34,426 nucleotides of DNA from Curvibacter gracilis ATCC BAA-807 (GTDB lineage: Bacteria > Pseudomonadota > Gammaproteobacteria > Burkholderiales > Burkholderiaceae_C): contig NZ_JADZ01000045.1 of NCBI RefSeq assembly GCF_000518645.1, positions 1-34,426 of the forward strand, written 5' to 3'. A model generated the notes under the pieces. The model was not told the origin of the DNA and did no database searches. It saw only the letters and a list, made by a program, of their open reading frames with translations. Below are positions 16,617 to 23,872 of this stretch, one piece after another; position 1 is the stretch's first letter, and each line of letters starts with the position of its first letter. The position numbers and the translations under genes were made by a program.

Positions 16617-18050
16617 TCAGTGCCCCGAGTCGCCACTGCCGGTGGGCCCGCTCGATACAGACAGGGAGGTTTTGGTGGGACGGCCAATCAAGGAGGCCTG
16701 AAGTGCGGCGTCGGCCAGCCAGAACTGCTGTTCGGCATTGATCGCGCCGATCACGGTGCTGACCTGATCTCGGGCGTCAGCCAAAAGCTCGAAAACGCCG
16801 ATGATCATTCCGTTGTAGCGCAGCTGGTTTTCCTCAGAGATCACTTTGCGAACCGGAACGACCTCATCTCGGAAGTGACGCGCGATGTCATAGGCTGTCC
16901 GATAGGCAGAGTAACTCTCACGCAAATTGGAGCCTGCCGACCTGATCGTCGATTCCAGTTGGTTGGCTGCTGCGAGCGTGCGCGCGTTCCATGCCTGCCG
17001 CTGCATGCCGCCCCAGTCGAAGATGGGAAGCCGCACACCGATTTCATATCCCCGTTGATCGGTCCGCGTGCCTGCGGCACTGTCCCATTTGGTGTTGCGG
17101 CGTGCCGTTAGCTCAATGTCAGTGAAGCTGGTCACGGTGTTCAAGCCCTGGGACTTTCCTGCGGACGTCAAGGCGCTTTGCGCCAACCTCACATCCAGGC
17201 GACCTCGACTGGCAAGTTGTCCCACGACGCTGGAGGCAAGTGCCTCCTTCGGCAGGTCAGGCAAGCGCTCGGGCAGTTGCAATTGCTGGGCCTGGCTTTC
17301 ATCCAAGCCTAGCAGCCGGATGAGCTCTTCGCGGTTCGACGTCACGTCATGGCCTGCCGCTGCCAGGCGCGATGCCGCATCGGCATAGAAAGCCTGTTCT
17401 CGGGCCCGGGTGAGTCGGTTGTAATTTCCGACAGACTGCATTCTGCGAGCCAGCTCGGCACTGGCTTCGGCGCTTTCAAACACCTGCTGTGCGTACGCCA
17501 AGGTCTGCTGGCTGGCCACGGCACGAACCCAGGCCTGGCGGACTCTGGTGACGTGATCGACAACCTCACCTGTCAGGCGTAGTTGCGCCTGTTCAATGCG
17601 ACGCTGTGCAATACCCTGCCGAGCTGGCAGTGTCAGGACATCGAGCAACCCGAAAGACAAGGCCCGGTTCAATTCAAGATCGCTGCCCGCCGTCAGGCGC
17701 TCCAACCCGAAAACAGGGTTGGCAATGCGACCGCTTTGCGCCGCAGATGCGGAATCCGCCCACCCTTGAGCCACGAGGGCTTGCAAAGCAGGGCTGTTGA
17801 TCAAGGCCAACTGCACGGCCTCTGTGGGGCCCAATGGGCCGGCCAACAGTTTGGCTGAGGCGCTTGCGCGCTGGTCTCGCTCTTCTGTCGTTTGGGCCAA
17901 GGACAATTGACCACCAGTGAAGTCCACGGCTTCGGCGTTGACCCGGTCCAGGTTTTGCTCCAAGGACACACTGGCGCATCCCGACAAAGCCACTGCCAGG
18001 GCGACAGCGGTGAACAAACGAGTGCGAGAAATGGCTGGTGCTCGACTCAT
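16617..18050 (-). CDS. TolC-family outer-membrane lipoprotein channel
   Basis: A 477-residue outer-membrane efflux protein with a lipoprotein signal (AVALSGC lipobox) and two OEP repeats. Recognisable segments are LGPTEAVQLALINSPALQAL near the start and QRGYEIGVRLPIFDWGGMQR in the second repeat. It is longer than the channel at 8266-9531 and clearly not its close copy, so the block encodes two different ducts. In this position (just before the multicopper oxidase) such genes are often found in Comamonadaceae copper islands. Its inner-membrane partner is not adjacent; it may work with CusA or with an unlinked pump. The start overlaps the preceding gene's stop (ATGA). Confidence 0.87.
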   Translation of the reverse strand: MSRAPAISRTRLFTAVALAVALSGCASVSLEQNLDRVNAEAVDFTGGQLSLAQTTEERDQRASASAKLLAGPLGPTEAVQLALINSPALQALVAQGWADSASAAQSGRIANPVFGLERLTAGSDLELNRALSFGLLDVLTLPARQGIAQRRIEQAQLRLTGEVVDHVTRVRQAWVRAVASQQTLAYAQQVFESAEASAELARRMQSVGNYNRLTRAREQAFYADAASRLAAAGHDVTSNREELIRLLGLDESQAQQLQLPERLPDLPKEALASSVVGQLASRGRLDVRLAQSALTSAGKSQGLNTVTSFTDIELTARRNTKWDSAAGTRTDQRGYEIGVRLPIFDWGGMQRQAWNARTLAAANQLESTIRSAGSNLRESYSAYRTAYDIARHFRDEVVPVRKVISEENQLRYNGMIIGVFELLADARDQVSTVIGAINAEQQFWLADAALQASLIGRPTKTSLSVSSGPTGSGDSGH

Positions 18051-18367
18051 GGCTTCACACCTCCATGCGTGGCGTTGTGCCCGTCCGTCCCTGAATCCCC
18101 TGAAGCCGGCGTCTTGTCCGATACATCCTTGGCATAGCTCCGCCAGCCCCCGATGCGTTGAACACGATCATTGGCCTCACGCCACGGCCGAACAGCCTGG
18201 TCGTTATAGGGCTCATAGGTACTGATCAACGACCGGTACTGTAGGGGCCGAGCCAAAATGGAATTGGCTTCGGTGGTCTGGCTTGCGGTTGGAGTCTGAG
18301 CGGCCACTGCGCTTGCAAAAATGGCCAACGCCAGGGGCAATTGGAGCCTGACGAAATGAAAAGGCAT
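18047..18367 (-). CDS. Small secreted protein, first gene of the copper block
   Basis: A 106-residue protein of unrecognised family. It has a signal peptide (about residues 1-23, cut near AVAAQ) and a hydrophilic mature part with ILARPLQYRSLISTYEPYND and DRVQRIGGWRSYAKDV. The tail is DGHNATHGG. No Cys and no Met-rich region are present, so direct Cu binding is not obvious. It opens the leftward copper operon, 74 bp behind the cop-box-like site, and is coupled to the channel gene by a 4-base overlap. A role as an accessory of the outer-membrane lipoprotein channel is only a guess from context. Confidence 0.7.
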   Translation of the reverse strand: MPFHFVRLQLPLALAIFASAVAAQTPTASQTTEANSILARPLQYRSLISTYEPYNDQAVRPWREANDRVQRIGGWRSYAKDVSDKTPASGDSGTDGHNATHGGVKP

Positions 18368-18440
18368 GGGTGGGGGTCCTCTAGGTTTTCTCTCAAAGCA
18401 CCCGGCGATTTTGGATAGATGAACCTGTCAGGAACCCACC

Positions 18441-18461
18441 TGAAAGATTACATGTTTGTTA
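18441..18461 (-). promoter_or_regulatory. cop-box-like operator in the divergent cusR / copper-operon promoter region
   Basis: On the minus strand the site reads TAACAAACATGTAATCTTTC plus one base, sharing 13 of 21 positions with the site at 3460-3480, including TGTAAT. The overlapping bases 18446-18463 also form an imperfect palindrome, GATTACA-TGTT-TGTTATC. It lies 74 bp before the leftward first gene and 64 bp before the rightward cusR start, so one site could serve both directions. Binding by the adjacent CusR is inferred. Confidence 0.6.
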
Positions 18462-18525
18462 TCTTCGGAACAGGCCTGCCCATAGGTTGCACACTACGAG
18501 CAACGCAGAAACTGGAGCGAGGGTT

Positions 18526-19209
18526 GTGAAGATCTTGATCGTTGAAGATGAGGCCAAGACAGGCGAATACCTGCACCAGGGCTTGACTGAAGCCGGCTTC
18601 GTCGTTGACCTGGCCAAGGACGGTGTCGATGGTTTGCACATGGCTGGTGACCAGGACTATGACCTTGTGATCCTCGATGTCATGTTGCCCGGACTCAATG
18701 GATGGCAGGTTCTTCAACGGCTGCGCGAGCGCGGCCAGCAAATGCCGGCCATGTTCCTGACCGCGAGAGATCAAGTTGAAGATCGGGTGAAAGGCCTGGA
18801 ACTGGGCGCCGACGACTACCTGGTGAAACCCTTTTCATTTGCAGAACTGTTGGCCAGAGTGCGGACCATTCTTCGTCGAGGTCGCAGCGGGACCGAGACC
18901 ACCACGCTGAGGGTGGCTGACCTGGAGTTGGACTTGTTGCGTCGCCGTGTCGCGCGAGCAGGCCGCCGCATCGATCTGACAGCCAAAGAGTTTGGCTTGC
19001 TCGAATTGCTCATGAGACGCCAGGGCGAAGTCCTTCCCCGCTCTTTGATTGCCTCTCAAGTGTGGGACATGAATTTCGACAGCGACACCAATGTGATCGA
19101 AGTTGCAGTGCGCCGCCTGCGCAGCAAGGTCGATGACGGCCAGGCCGTCAAGCTCATACAGACGGTGCGAGGCATGGGCTACGTGCTTGAAGTCCCGGAG
19201 GACAGGTGA
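18526..19209 (+). CDS. cusR: CusR/CopR-type response regulator
   Basis: A 227-residue OmpR-family transcription regulator. The receiver domain (about 1-115) has the acidic pair VEDE, phospho-acceptor Asp in VILDVMLPG, the T in FLTARD and K in YLVKPFSF. The winged-helix domain (about 125-225) has [20 protein letters not shown] and the recognition-helix region [19 protein letters not shown]. These match heavy-metal response regulators (CusR/CopR/PcoR/IrlR). The GTG at 18526 gives the standard length of 227 and follows GGAGCGAGG; a longer version from the ATG at 18487 would add 13 unconserved residues. It is divergent from the copper operon and one base ahead of cusS. Confidence 0.93.
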   Translation: MKILIVEDEAKTGEYLHQGLTEAGFVVDLAKDGVDGLHMAGDQDYDLVILDVMLPGLNGWQVLQRLRERGQQMPAMFLTARDQVEDRVKGLELGADDYLVKPFSFAELLARVRTILRRGRSGTETTTLRVADLELDLLRRRVARAGRRIDLTAKEFGLLELLMRRQGEVLPRSLIASQVWDMNFDSDTNVIEVAVRRLRSKVDDGQAVKLIQTVRGMGYVLEVPEDR

Positions 19210-19210
19210 G

Positions 19211-20596
19211 ATGTTGCGTCGCTTTTCGCTGACCAGTCGCCTGACCGCCTTTTTCACTGTTGTGGCTGCCGTGGTCGTACTGGGGCTCGGTTGGCTTTTT
19301 CTGGCCTTGGCTGATCAACATTTCGCTGAGTTGGATCGGGTCACCTTGCAAGACAAGAGGCAATTGATTGAAGAGGTCCTCGCCAATGCCAACTCTGCCG
19401 AAGATGCCAAATGGCGCTTGAATGAGTCGTTGGACCACCATCACGGACTTTTTGCCTCCGTCGCTTCCGCGAGCGGGGAAACCCTGTTCCGATCGCAGGG
19501 CTTTGCTGCATCTCCCCAGATCCAGCCGTCCTCAACCGGTTCAGACAACGATGCAATGCTGCAAATGTGGGCACCCGACGGCAGAGAATTGCGAGCGCTC
19601 CGGTTCTCGGTGAATCCAAAATACGAATCGACCACGATCCTTGACGTGACGATTGCGATGGACACTGCTCACCATGCCCAGTTTCTTGCTGAACTGCGCA
19701 TGCGACTGATGCTCTACGCCATTGCCGCCACCTTGATCAGCGGATTCTTGGGTTGGCTGGCAGCGCACCATGGGCTCTCCCCACTGCACTCCATGAGAGC
19801 GCGGGCCGCAGGGGTCAGCGGACAGCAATTGAGCGAACGCATGCCGGTGGATGCTGTCCCTGTCGAAATGGCGGAACTGGCCAGGGAGTTAAATCGGATG
19901 CTTGACAGGTTGCAAAGCGATTTCATGCGCCTGCAGGACTTTTCGTCGGATCTGGCGCACGAGTTGCGCACCCCGATCAGCAATTTGCTGACTCAGACGC
20001 AGGTCACGCTGTCGAATGCCCGGGATGCAGTCGTCTACCGTGACATCCTGGCCTCGAATGCAGAGGAGTTGCAGCGGCTCGCCAGGATGGTGTCCGACAT
20101 GTTGTTTCTTGCCAAGACTGAGCGTGGCGTCAACTTACCGCACAGGGAAAGCTTCTTTGCCCGTCACGAGGTGCAGGCGCTGCTGGAGTTTTACGAAGCC
20201 GTTGCCGAGGAAAAGAACATTCGGCTAAGTGCGGAGGGAGACGGAGAAATCTTGGGTGATCAGCTCATGTTTCGTCGCGCCATCAGCAATCTGCTCTCCA
20301 ATGCGCTGCGCCATGCTCCTGAAGGTGGCGAGGTTCACGTCATCATCGCAAATTCGGGGCAATCGACAGAAGTCACAGTGGAGAACACAGGCCAAGACAT
20401 CGATCCTCAAGCCTTGCCGCGCTTGTTCGACAGGTTCTTCCGCGCCGACCCCGCGCGGTCTCGATCCGCGTCGGACGGTGCTGGTTTGGGACTTTCTATC
20501 ACCAAAGCAATTGCTGAAGCACACGGGGGTACAGCCAGTGCCAGTTCCTTGAACGGAAGGACGCGGTTCAAATTGACTTTTCCTCGTTCCGAATAG
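19211..20596 (+). CDS. cusS: CusS-type heavy-metal sensor histidine kinase
   Basis: A 461-residue inner-membrane sensor kinase. Helix 1 (about 13-35) and helix 2 (about 160-180) bracket a periplasmic sensor loop of ~125 residues, containing a HHHGLF stretch. HAMP follows, then the phospho-accepting DLAHELRTPISNLLTQTQ, the N box NLLSNALRHAPEGGEV, and the G boxes ending DGAGLGLSITKAIAEAHGG. All catalytic parts are in place. The first ATG after the cusR stop is at 19211, spaced by a single base, so the pair is cotranscribed. It would sense periplasmic Cu/Ag and phosphorylate the adjacent regulator. Confidence 0.92.
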   Translation: MLRRFSLTSRLTAFFTVVAAVVVLGLGWLFLALADQHFAELDRVTLQDKRQLIEEVLANANSAEDAKWRLNESLDHHHGLFASVASASGETLFRSQGFAASPQIQPSSTGSDNDAMLQMWAPDGRELRALRFSVNPKYESTTILDVTIAMDTAHHAQFLAELRMRLMLYAIAATLISGFLGWLAAHHGLSPLHSMRARAAGVSGQQLSERMPVDAVPVEMAELARELNRMLDRLQSDFMRLQDFSSDLAHELRTPISNLLTQTQVTLSNARDAVVYRDILASNAEELQRLARMVSDMLFLAKTERGVNLPHRESFFARHEVQALLEFYEAVAEEKNIRLSAEGDGEILGDQLMFRRAISNLLSNALRHAPEGGEVHVIIANSGQSTEVTVENTGQDIDPQALPRLFDRFFRADPARSRSASDGAGLGLSITKAIAEAHGGTASASSLNGRTRFKLTFPRSE

Positions 20597-20675
20597 CGCG
20601 CTCCTTCTTGCGGGATGCCAAGGTCAGACACACAACAGGCTGCTTCAGCAGGGTGACGACGCAAAATGATGCTCG

Positions 20676-21731
20676 ATGACCACTTTGACGAAAACTTTTC
20701 CGGCGCTCCAAGGCGGTATGCTGGCCCTGCTGGCTGCAACGCTGTTCGGTTTCAGCACCCCGTTAGTGCAGAGGCTGGGACTGGGCGTTGGCCCATTCAC
20801 AACAGCTGCACTGCTCTATGCAGGAGCCGCCCTGGTGGGGGCTTTCTCGCGTCAACCGACTGAACAAGAGGCACGTCTGTTGCCATCGGATCTGCCCCGC
20901 CTGCTGGCAATGGCGCTTTTGGGGGCTGCGATTGGGCCAGTGGCCTTGGCCTGGGGGCTGCAGCACACGAGTGGCACCGGGGCGTCTTTGATGCTGACCC
21001 TGGAAGCCTTGTTCACGGCGTTGCTGGCCTGGTGTCTGTATGGAGAAACCGTGGATCGCCGCGTCACCACAGCGATGGCCCTGCTGCTGACTGGTGGTGT
21101 CGCATTGGTGTTGGATCAGGGCCAGAGCGGCTACAACCAGTTCTGGGGGCTGATGGCTGTCATTGGTGCTACGGCGGCCTGGGGGCTGGACAACACGTTG
21201 TCGAGAGCGCTTGCCGAGCGCGACCCTGGGCAAGTGGTGCTGGCGAAATCAGGGCTTGGGATCGCCACAACGCTTGCATTGGCCGCGTTGACTGGTGAGC
21301 TGCTTCCTTCAACGGGTTCGATCCTGGGTTTGTTGACCGTGGGGGCCAGTGGCTATGGCTTGAGCCTGCGCTTCTACCTGCGCGCGCAACGTGCTTTCGG
21401 GGCGGCTCGCACGGGATCCGTGTTTGCCTTTGCACCGTTCATCGGTGCTGCTCTTGCCTTCCTGTTGGGAGATCGCTCAGGTAGTTGGGGGATGTTGTTG
21501 GGCGGGGCGCTGATGTTGGGCGGCGTCCTGGTACACCTCATAGAGTCACATCACCACGCGCACGATCACGTCGCCCTGGTGCATGAACATGCCCACACTC
21601 ATGATGACGGTCATCACGAGCATTCTCACGACCCAATGCCCACGGGAGCGCACAGCCATCTTCATATCCACACGCCGATGCGGCACAGCCATGCTCATGT
21701 GCCTGACGTACACCATGCACATCCCCACTGA
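20676..21731 (+). CDS. DMT/EamA-family permease with His-rich C-terminal tail
   Basis: A 351-residue drug/metabolite transporter. Ten hydrophobic helices fill residues ~12-287 in two EamA halves: the first starts GGMLALLAATLFGFSTPLVQ, the second WGLMAVIGATAAWGLDNTLS. The remaining ~64 residues are a hydrophilic tail with about 24 His, in HxH and HHxH arrays such as ESHHHAHDHVALVHEHAHTH. The tail starts right after the last helix (GVLVHLIESHHH). Such tails occur in metal transporters (for example ZIP or CDF proteins), so a metal substrate or metal-sensing role is a reasonable inference. EamA substrates are otherwise varied. It follows cusS by 79 bp on the same strand. Confidence 0.88.
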   Translation: MTTLTKTFPALQGGMLALLAATLFGFSTPLVQRLGLGVGPFTTAALLYAGAALVGAFSRQPTEQEARLLPSDLPRLLAMALLGAAIGPVALAWGLQHTSGTGASLMLTLEALFTALLAWCLYGETVDRRVTTAMALLLTGGVALVLDQGQSGYNQFWGLMAVIGATAAWGLDNTLSRALAERDPGQVVLAKSGLGIATTLALAALTGELLPSTGSILGLLTVGASGYGLSLRFYLRAQRAFGAARTGSVFAFAPFIGAALAFLLGDRSGSWGMLLGGALMLGGVLVHLIESHHHAHDHVALVHEHAHTHDDGHHEHSHDPMPTGAHSHLHIHTPMRHSHAHVPDVHHAHPH

Positions 21732-21838
21732 GGAGCCTGCGTCGCTTAATCCTACCCCTGCGGATGGGCCAAATCTGCCGTTGGGCAGAGGCACCCCAGA
21801 ACAGAGGCGCCAAGTGCAAACAGGTCGTTTTTCGGGCT

Positions 21839-22255
21839 TCAATCTTTCTTTGGCATGGGCCGTACTGAACCTCGATACGCCACGAAATGGTCGTCCCGAT
21901 ATTGAAGTTCATCTCCGATACGCACGACGCGATAACAAACAGGCTCGTCCTTGCTGATCTCAGGCTGCAGCAAACAGAGTCGGTCTCCCTTGATCGACCA
22001 GCGCGCGGGCCTGTGTCGGCCGTTCTCTGACCGTTCGACACGTCCGTCTGAGAAGTATTTGTGCCCCCAATGGTGCTCATCGGTCACGTACCTGTCGCTG
22101 ATGGCCGCACGGATCTGCGGGCCAGTGAGCGCAACCTCCTTTGAGATGGCTGGCAGCAGGGTCCCAGCAATGGACATGTGCAGGAGGGTTCGGGCAAGGG
22201 GCTTGCCGACCTGATTCAGGACTTTAAACAGTTTCATGACAATAGGAGGCTGCAT
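21839..22255 (-). CDS. Small secreted protein, paralogue 2 of the chromate cluster
   Basis: A 138-residue protein with an N-terminal hydrophobic segment, probably a signal peptide. It shares an architecture with the adjacent gene product at 22335-22715: ALTGPQIRAAISD versus ELTGPQIKAAFAG, then HW plus a DGR turn, then RWSIKGDRLCLL versus RWKIVGNELCVR, and a second Cys (PVC versus PEC). The pattern (TG-x-I-x-A ... W-x-x-G-x-LC ... C) resembles DUF995-like secreted proteins, but I cannot assign it firmly. Two conserved Cys suggest one disulfide. The start at 22255 has GGGG eight bases upstream; the ATG at 22237 is an alternative. Confidence 0.65.
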   Translation of the reverse strand: MQPPIVMKLFKVLNQVGKPLARTLLHMSIAGTLLPAISKEVALTGPQIRAAISDRYVTDEHHWGHKYFSDGRVERSENGRHRPARWSIKGDRLCLLQPEISKDEPVCYRVVRIGDELQYRDDHFVAYRGSVRPMPKKD

Positions 22256-22334
22256 CGCGGGAGCCCCTGATACCGGTGGTCGTTTGGGTGGCCACCGTGG
22301 GGAAGCACGAGTGCAGTTGCTCTGGCTCAGGTGC

Positions 22335-22715
22335 TCAATCGAATGGGAATTTGGATGACAGCGGTTCTGGGGTGACCTCGTAGAGGTCTTGTCCTTGGGC
22401 GCGCAGCAAATAGGTTTTGCCCTTGCGCAACGCGGTCCAGCATTCGGGGGCGGCGCTCTCGTTGATCCTCACGCACAGTTCGTTGCCAACAATCTTCCAA
22501 CGCCCGCGGTGCGGGTGTCCGAGTTCAATGGACTTCGTGCGCCCGTCAGGAAGCAGATAGGCGGACCAGTGCGCCCCTTCAGAAATCACCTTGCCCGCAA
22601 AGGCAGCTTTGATCTGCGGGCCGGTGAGTTCTGCGAGACTGGGGGTGCCTGACGCACCTGTCCAGCCGGAGAGGAGCAGGAGTGCAGCCAGAATAAAGCG
22701 GCCTGGAGTTGTCAT
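22335..22715 (-). CDS. Small secreted protein, paralogue 1 of the chromate cluster
   Basis: A 126-residue protein with a clear signal peptide (MTTPGRFILAALLLLSGWTG, cut near ASG). The mature domain carries ELTGPQIKAAFAGKVISEG, HWSAYLLPDGRTKSI, RGRWKIVGNELCVRI and a second Cys in PECWTAL. It is a diverged duplicate of the product of 21839-22255. Its function is unknown. It lies eight bases downstream of the ChrB-C-type gene and so probably belongs to the chrBA transcription unit. The start at 22715 is chosen because it opens the signal peptide; no strong ribosome-binding site is visible. Confidence 0.68.
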   Translation of the reverse strand: MTTPGRFILAALLLLSGWTGASGTPSLAELTGPQIKAAFAGKVISEGAHWSAYLLPDGRTKSIELGHPHRGRWKIVGNELCVRINESAAPECWTALRKGKTYLLRAQGQDLYEVTPEPLSSKFPFD

Positions 22716-22723
22716 CGTGTAAG

Positions 22724-23182
22724 TCAGGCCGCCATGGCAGGGGGCCAGTTGTGCGTCACTGCCTGGCACGAGCGGCACCAGGCATAGAGGGCGTCATACA
22801 TCACCATTCCCTGCTGAAGCATTTCATGGTCATCACCGAAGTTGCGCGATAGCCCAAGCGAGAGCGCATAAAGGCCCGCCGATTGCGGCGTCAGGTCAAG
22901 CCTTGATGTATCAGCGCCGCGCACGATTTCGGCCAGCTGAGCCAGCGAAGGGTCGTCCAAGCCATACTTGGCAAGAAACGCATCGAAGCTGCACAAGTCA
23001 CCAACGTGGCTCAGTTCAACGTCTGGGATATCGTAAGGAATGGCGCCTGTGATCTGCGCGATGCTGAGCACCTCACCGGACGGTACATAGAGAAACGCGG
23101 GGTCTTTGTCGATGAATCGCGCAATCAGCCAGGGGCAGGCGATCCGATCAATCTTTGGACGTTCGCGGGTAATCCATTTCAT
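22724..23182 (-). CDS. Stand-alone ChrB C-terminal-type chromate resistance protein
   Basis: A 152-residue cytoplasmic protein that matches the C-terminal half of ChrB. Shared landmarks are an opening like the second domain of ChrB (DRIACPWLIARFIDKDPAFL versus DRVASAWLIQRFIDPSARFL), then ELSHVGDLCSFDAFLAKYGL versus TFSHVADRVTFEVLLASFGL, and the VRGAD / VHALD motif. Database family names for it include chromate resistance exported protein, but no signal peptide is seen. It probably supports chromate resistance alongside ChrA; its exact activity is not known. RBS AGGAG lies eight bases before the ATG. It is four bases from the superoxide dismutase-rhodanese gene. Confidence 0.83.
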   Translation of the reverse strand: MKWITRERPKIDRIACPWLIARFIDKDPAFLYVPSGEVLSIAQITGAIPYDIPDVELSHVGDLCSFDAFLAKYGLDDPSLAQLAEIVRGADTSRLDLTPQSAGLYALSLGLSRNFGDDHEMLQQGMVMYDALYAWCRSCQAVTHNWPPAMAA

Positions 23183-23186
23183 GGTG

Positions 23187-23843
23187 CTACTCCTTTGTTT
23201 CCATCTTCAGACCTGCGGCGCGACAGGCTTCGATTCCACCAGCCACAAAACGCGCGTCCAGGCCACGTGCTTGAAGTGCAAGTGCCACGGACTGACTGAC
23301 CTCATGGCCGTGCACGCAGTACACGAGGACGGGTTTGAAGGCATCGAGTTCCGGGGGCCATTCGTCCAACAACGCAGGGTCGCGCCAAGTGGCTCCTGCC
23401 AAGCGGTCAGGTGCCTGCGCATAGGCAACTGAACGACGCACGTCGATGAGCTGCACCGCACCGTCGATCTCGTGAGGTGTGGTTGAAAAGGACCGCGCGT
23501 CCGCCTCGACAGCAGAGGCATAACGCCGCGCAACGGACTCCCACCGGATGTTTTGCATGAAGGCGTCCACATACGCAGCCGCCTTGGCGCCGAAATCCAT
23601 GTGGTAGGCATGCTCGTACATGTCCAAAGCCAGAATCGGCGTGGCTCCGGCCAGCAGGTGCGTGTGATCAGCAGCCCAATGAGTGATCAGACGCGCCTCT
23701 CGGGTTGACCAAGACAGCAGTGCCCAGCCTGAACCGCCCCCCATGGCCTTGGCCAGCGCAGTGAATTCCGCTCGCCAGCGATCAGTGCTCCCGAAGTCGC
23801 GCGTCAGGGCTGCGCTCAAGCCTGTCTCGGGTAGGAGTTCCAT
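23187..23843 (-). CDS. Partial Fe/Mn superoxide dismutase domain fused to rhodanese (ChrC-like)
   Basis: A 218-residue protein. Residues ~10-105 are the C-terminal alpha/beta domain of Fe/Mn superoxide dismutase, with GGGSGWALLSW and the metal motif D74-MYE-H78-AYHMDFGAKAAAYVD. Residues ~125-215 are a rhodanese domain with QLIDVRRSVAYAQ and active-site loop C176-VHGHEVS. Superoxide dismutase (ChrC) is a known member of chr operons and is thought to counter radicals from Cr(VI) reduction. Here the N-terminal helical domain, which supplies two of the metal-binding His, is absent. The ATG at 23843 has a strong AAGGAG site and only 29 bases separate it from the chrA stop, so no missing start is hidden. 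Dismutase activity is doubtful; the rhodanese part may be the working half. Confidence 0.82.
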   Translation of the reverse strand: MELLPETGLSAALTRDFGSTDRWRAEFTALAKAMGGGSGWALLSWSTREARLITHWAADHTHLLAGATPILALDMYEHAYHMDFGAKAAAYVDAFMQNIRWESVARRYASAVEADARSFSTTPHEIDGAVQLIDVRRSVAYAQAPDRLAGATWRDPALLDEWPPELDAFKPVLVYCVHGHEVSQSVALALQARGLDARFVAGGIEACRAAGLKMETKE

Positions 23844-23872
23844 TTGATCGCTCCTTGGTGTGATGCTTTAGG

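Noticed and set aside
17401-17440. TTGTAATTTCCGACA, a third cop-box-like string
   Set aside because: It lies inside the coding sequence of the outer-membrane channel, is inverted relative to the other two, and lacks the spacing between TGACA and TGTAAT.
21774-21789. Hairpin TCTGCC-GTTG-GGCAGA between convergent genes
   Set aside because: The stem is only six bases and no T-run follows on either strand, so a terminator call is not supported.
21538-22080. 180-codon minus-strand frame crossing the end of the EamA gene
   Set aside because: It covers the complement of the His-tail codons and overlaps the paralogue gene in another frame.
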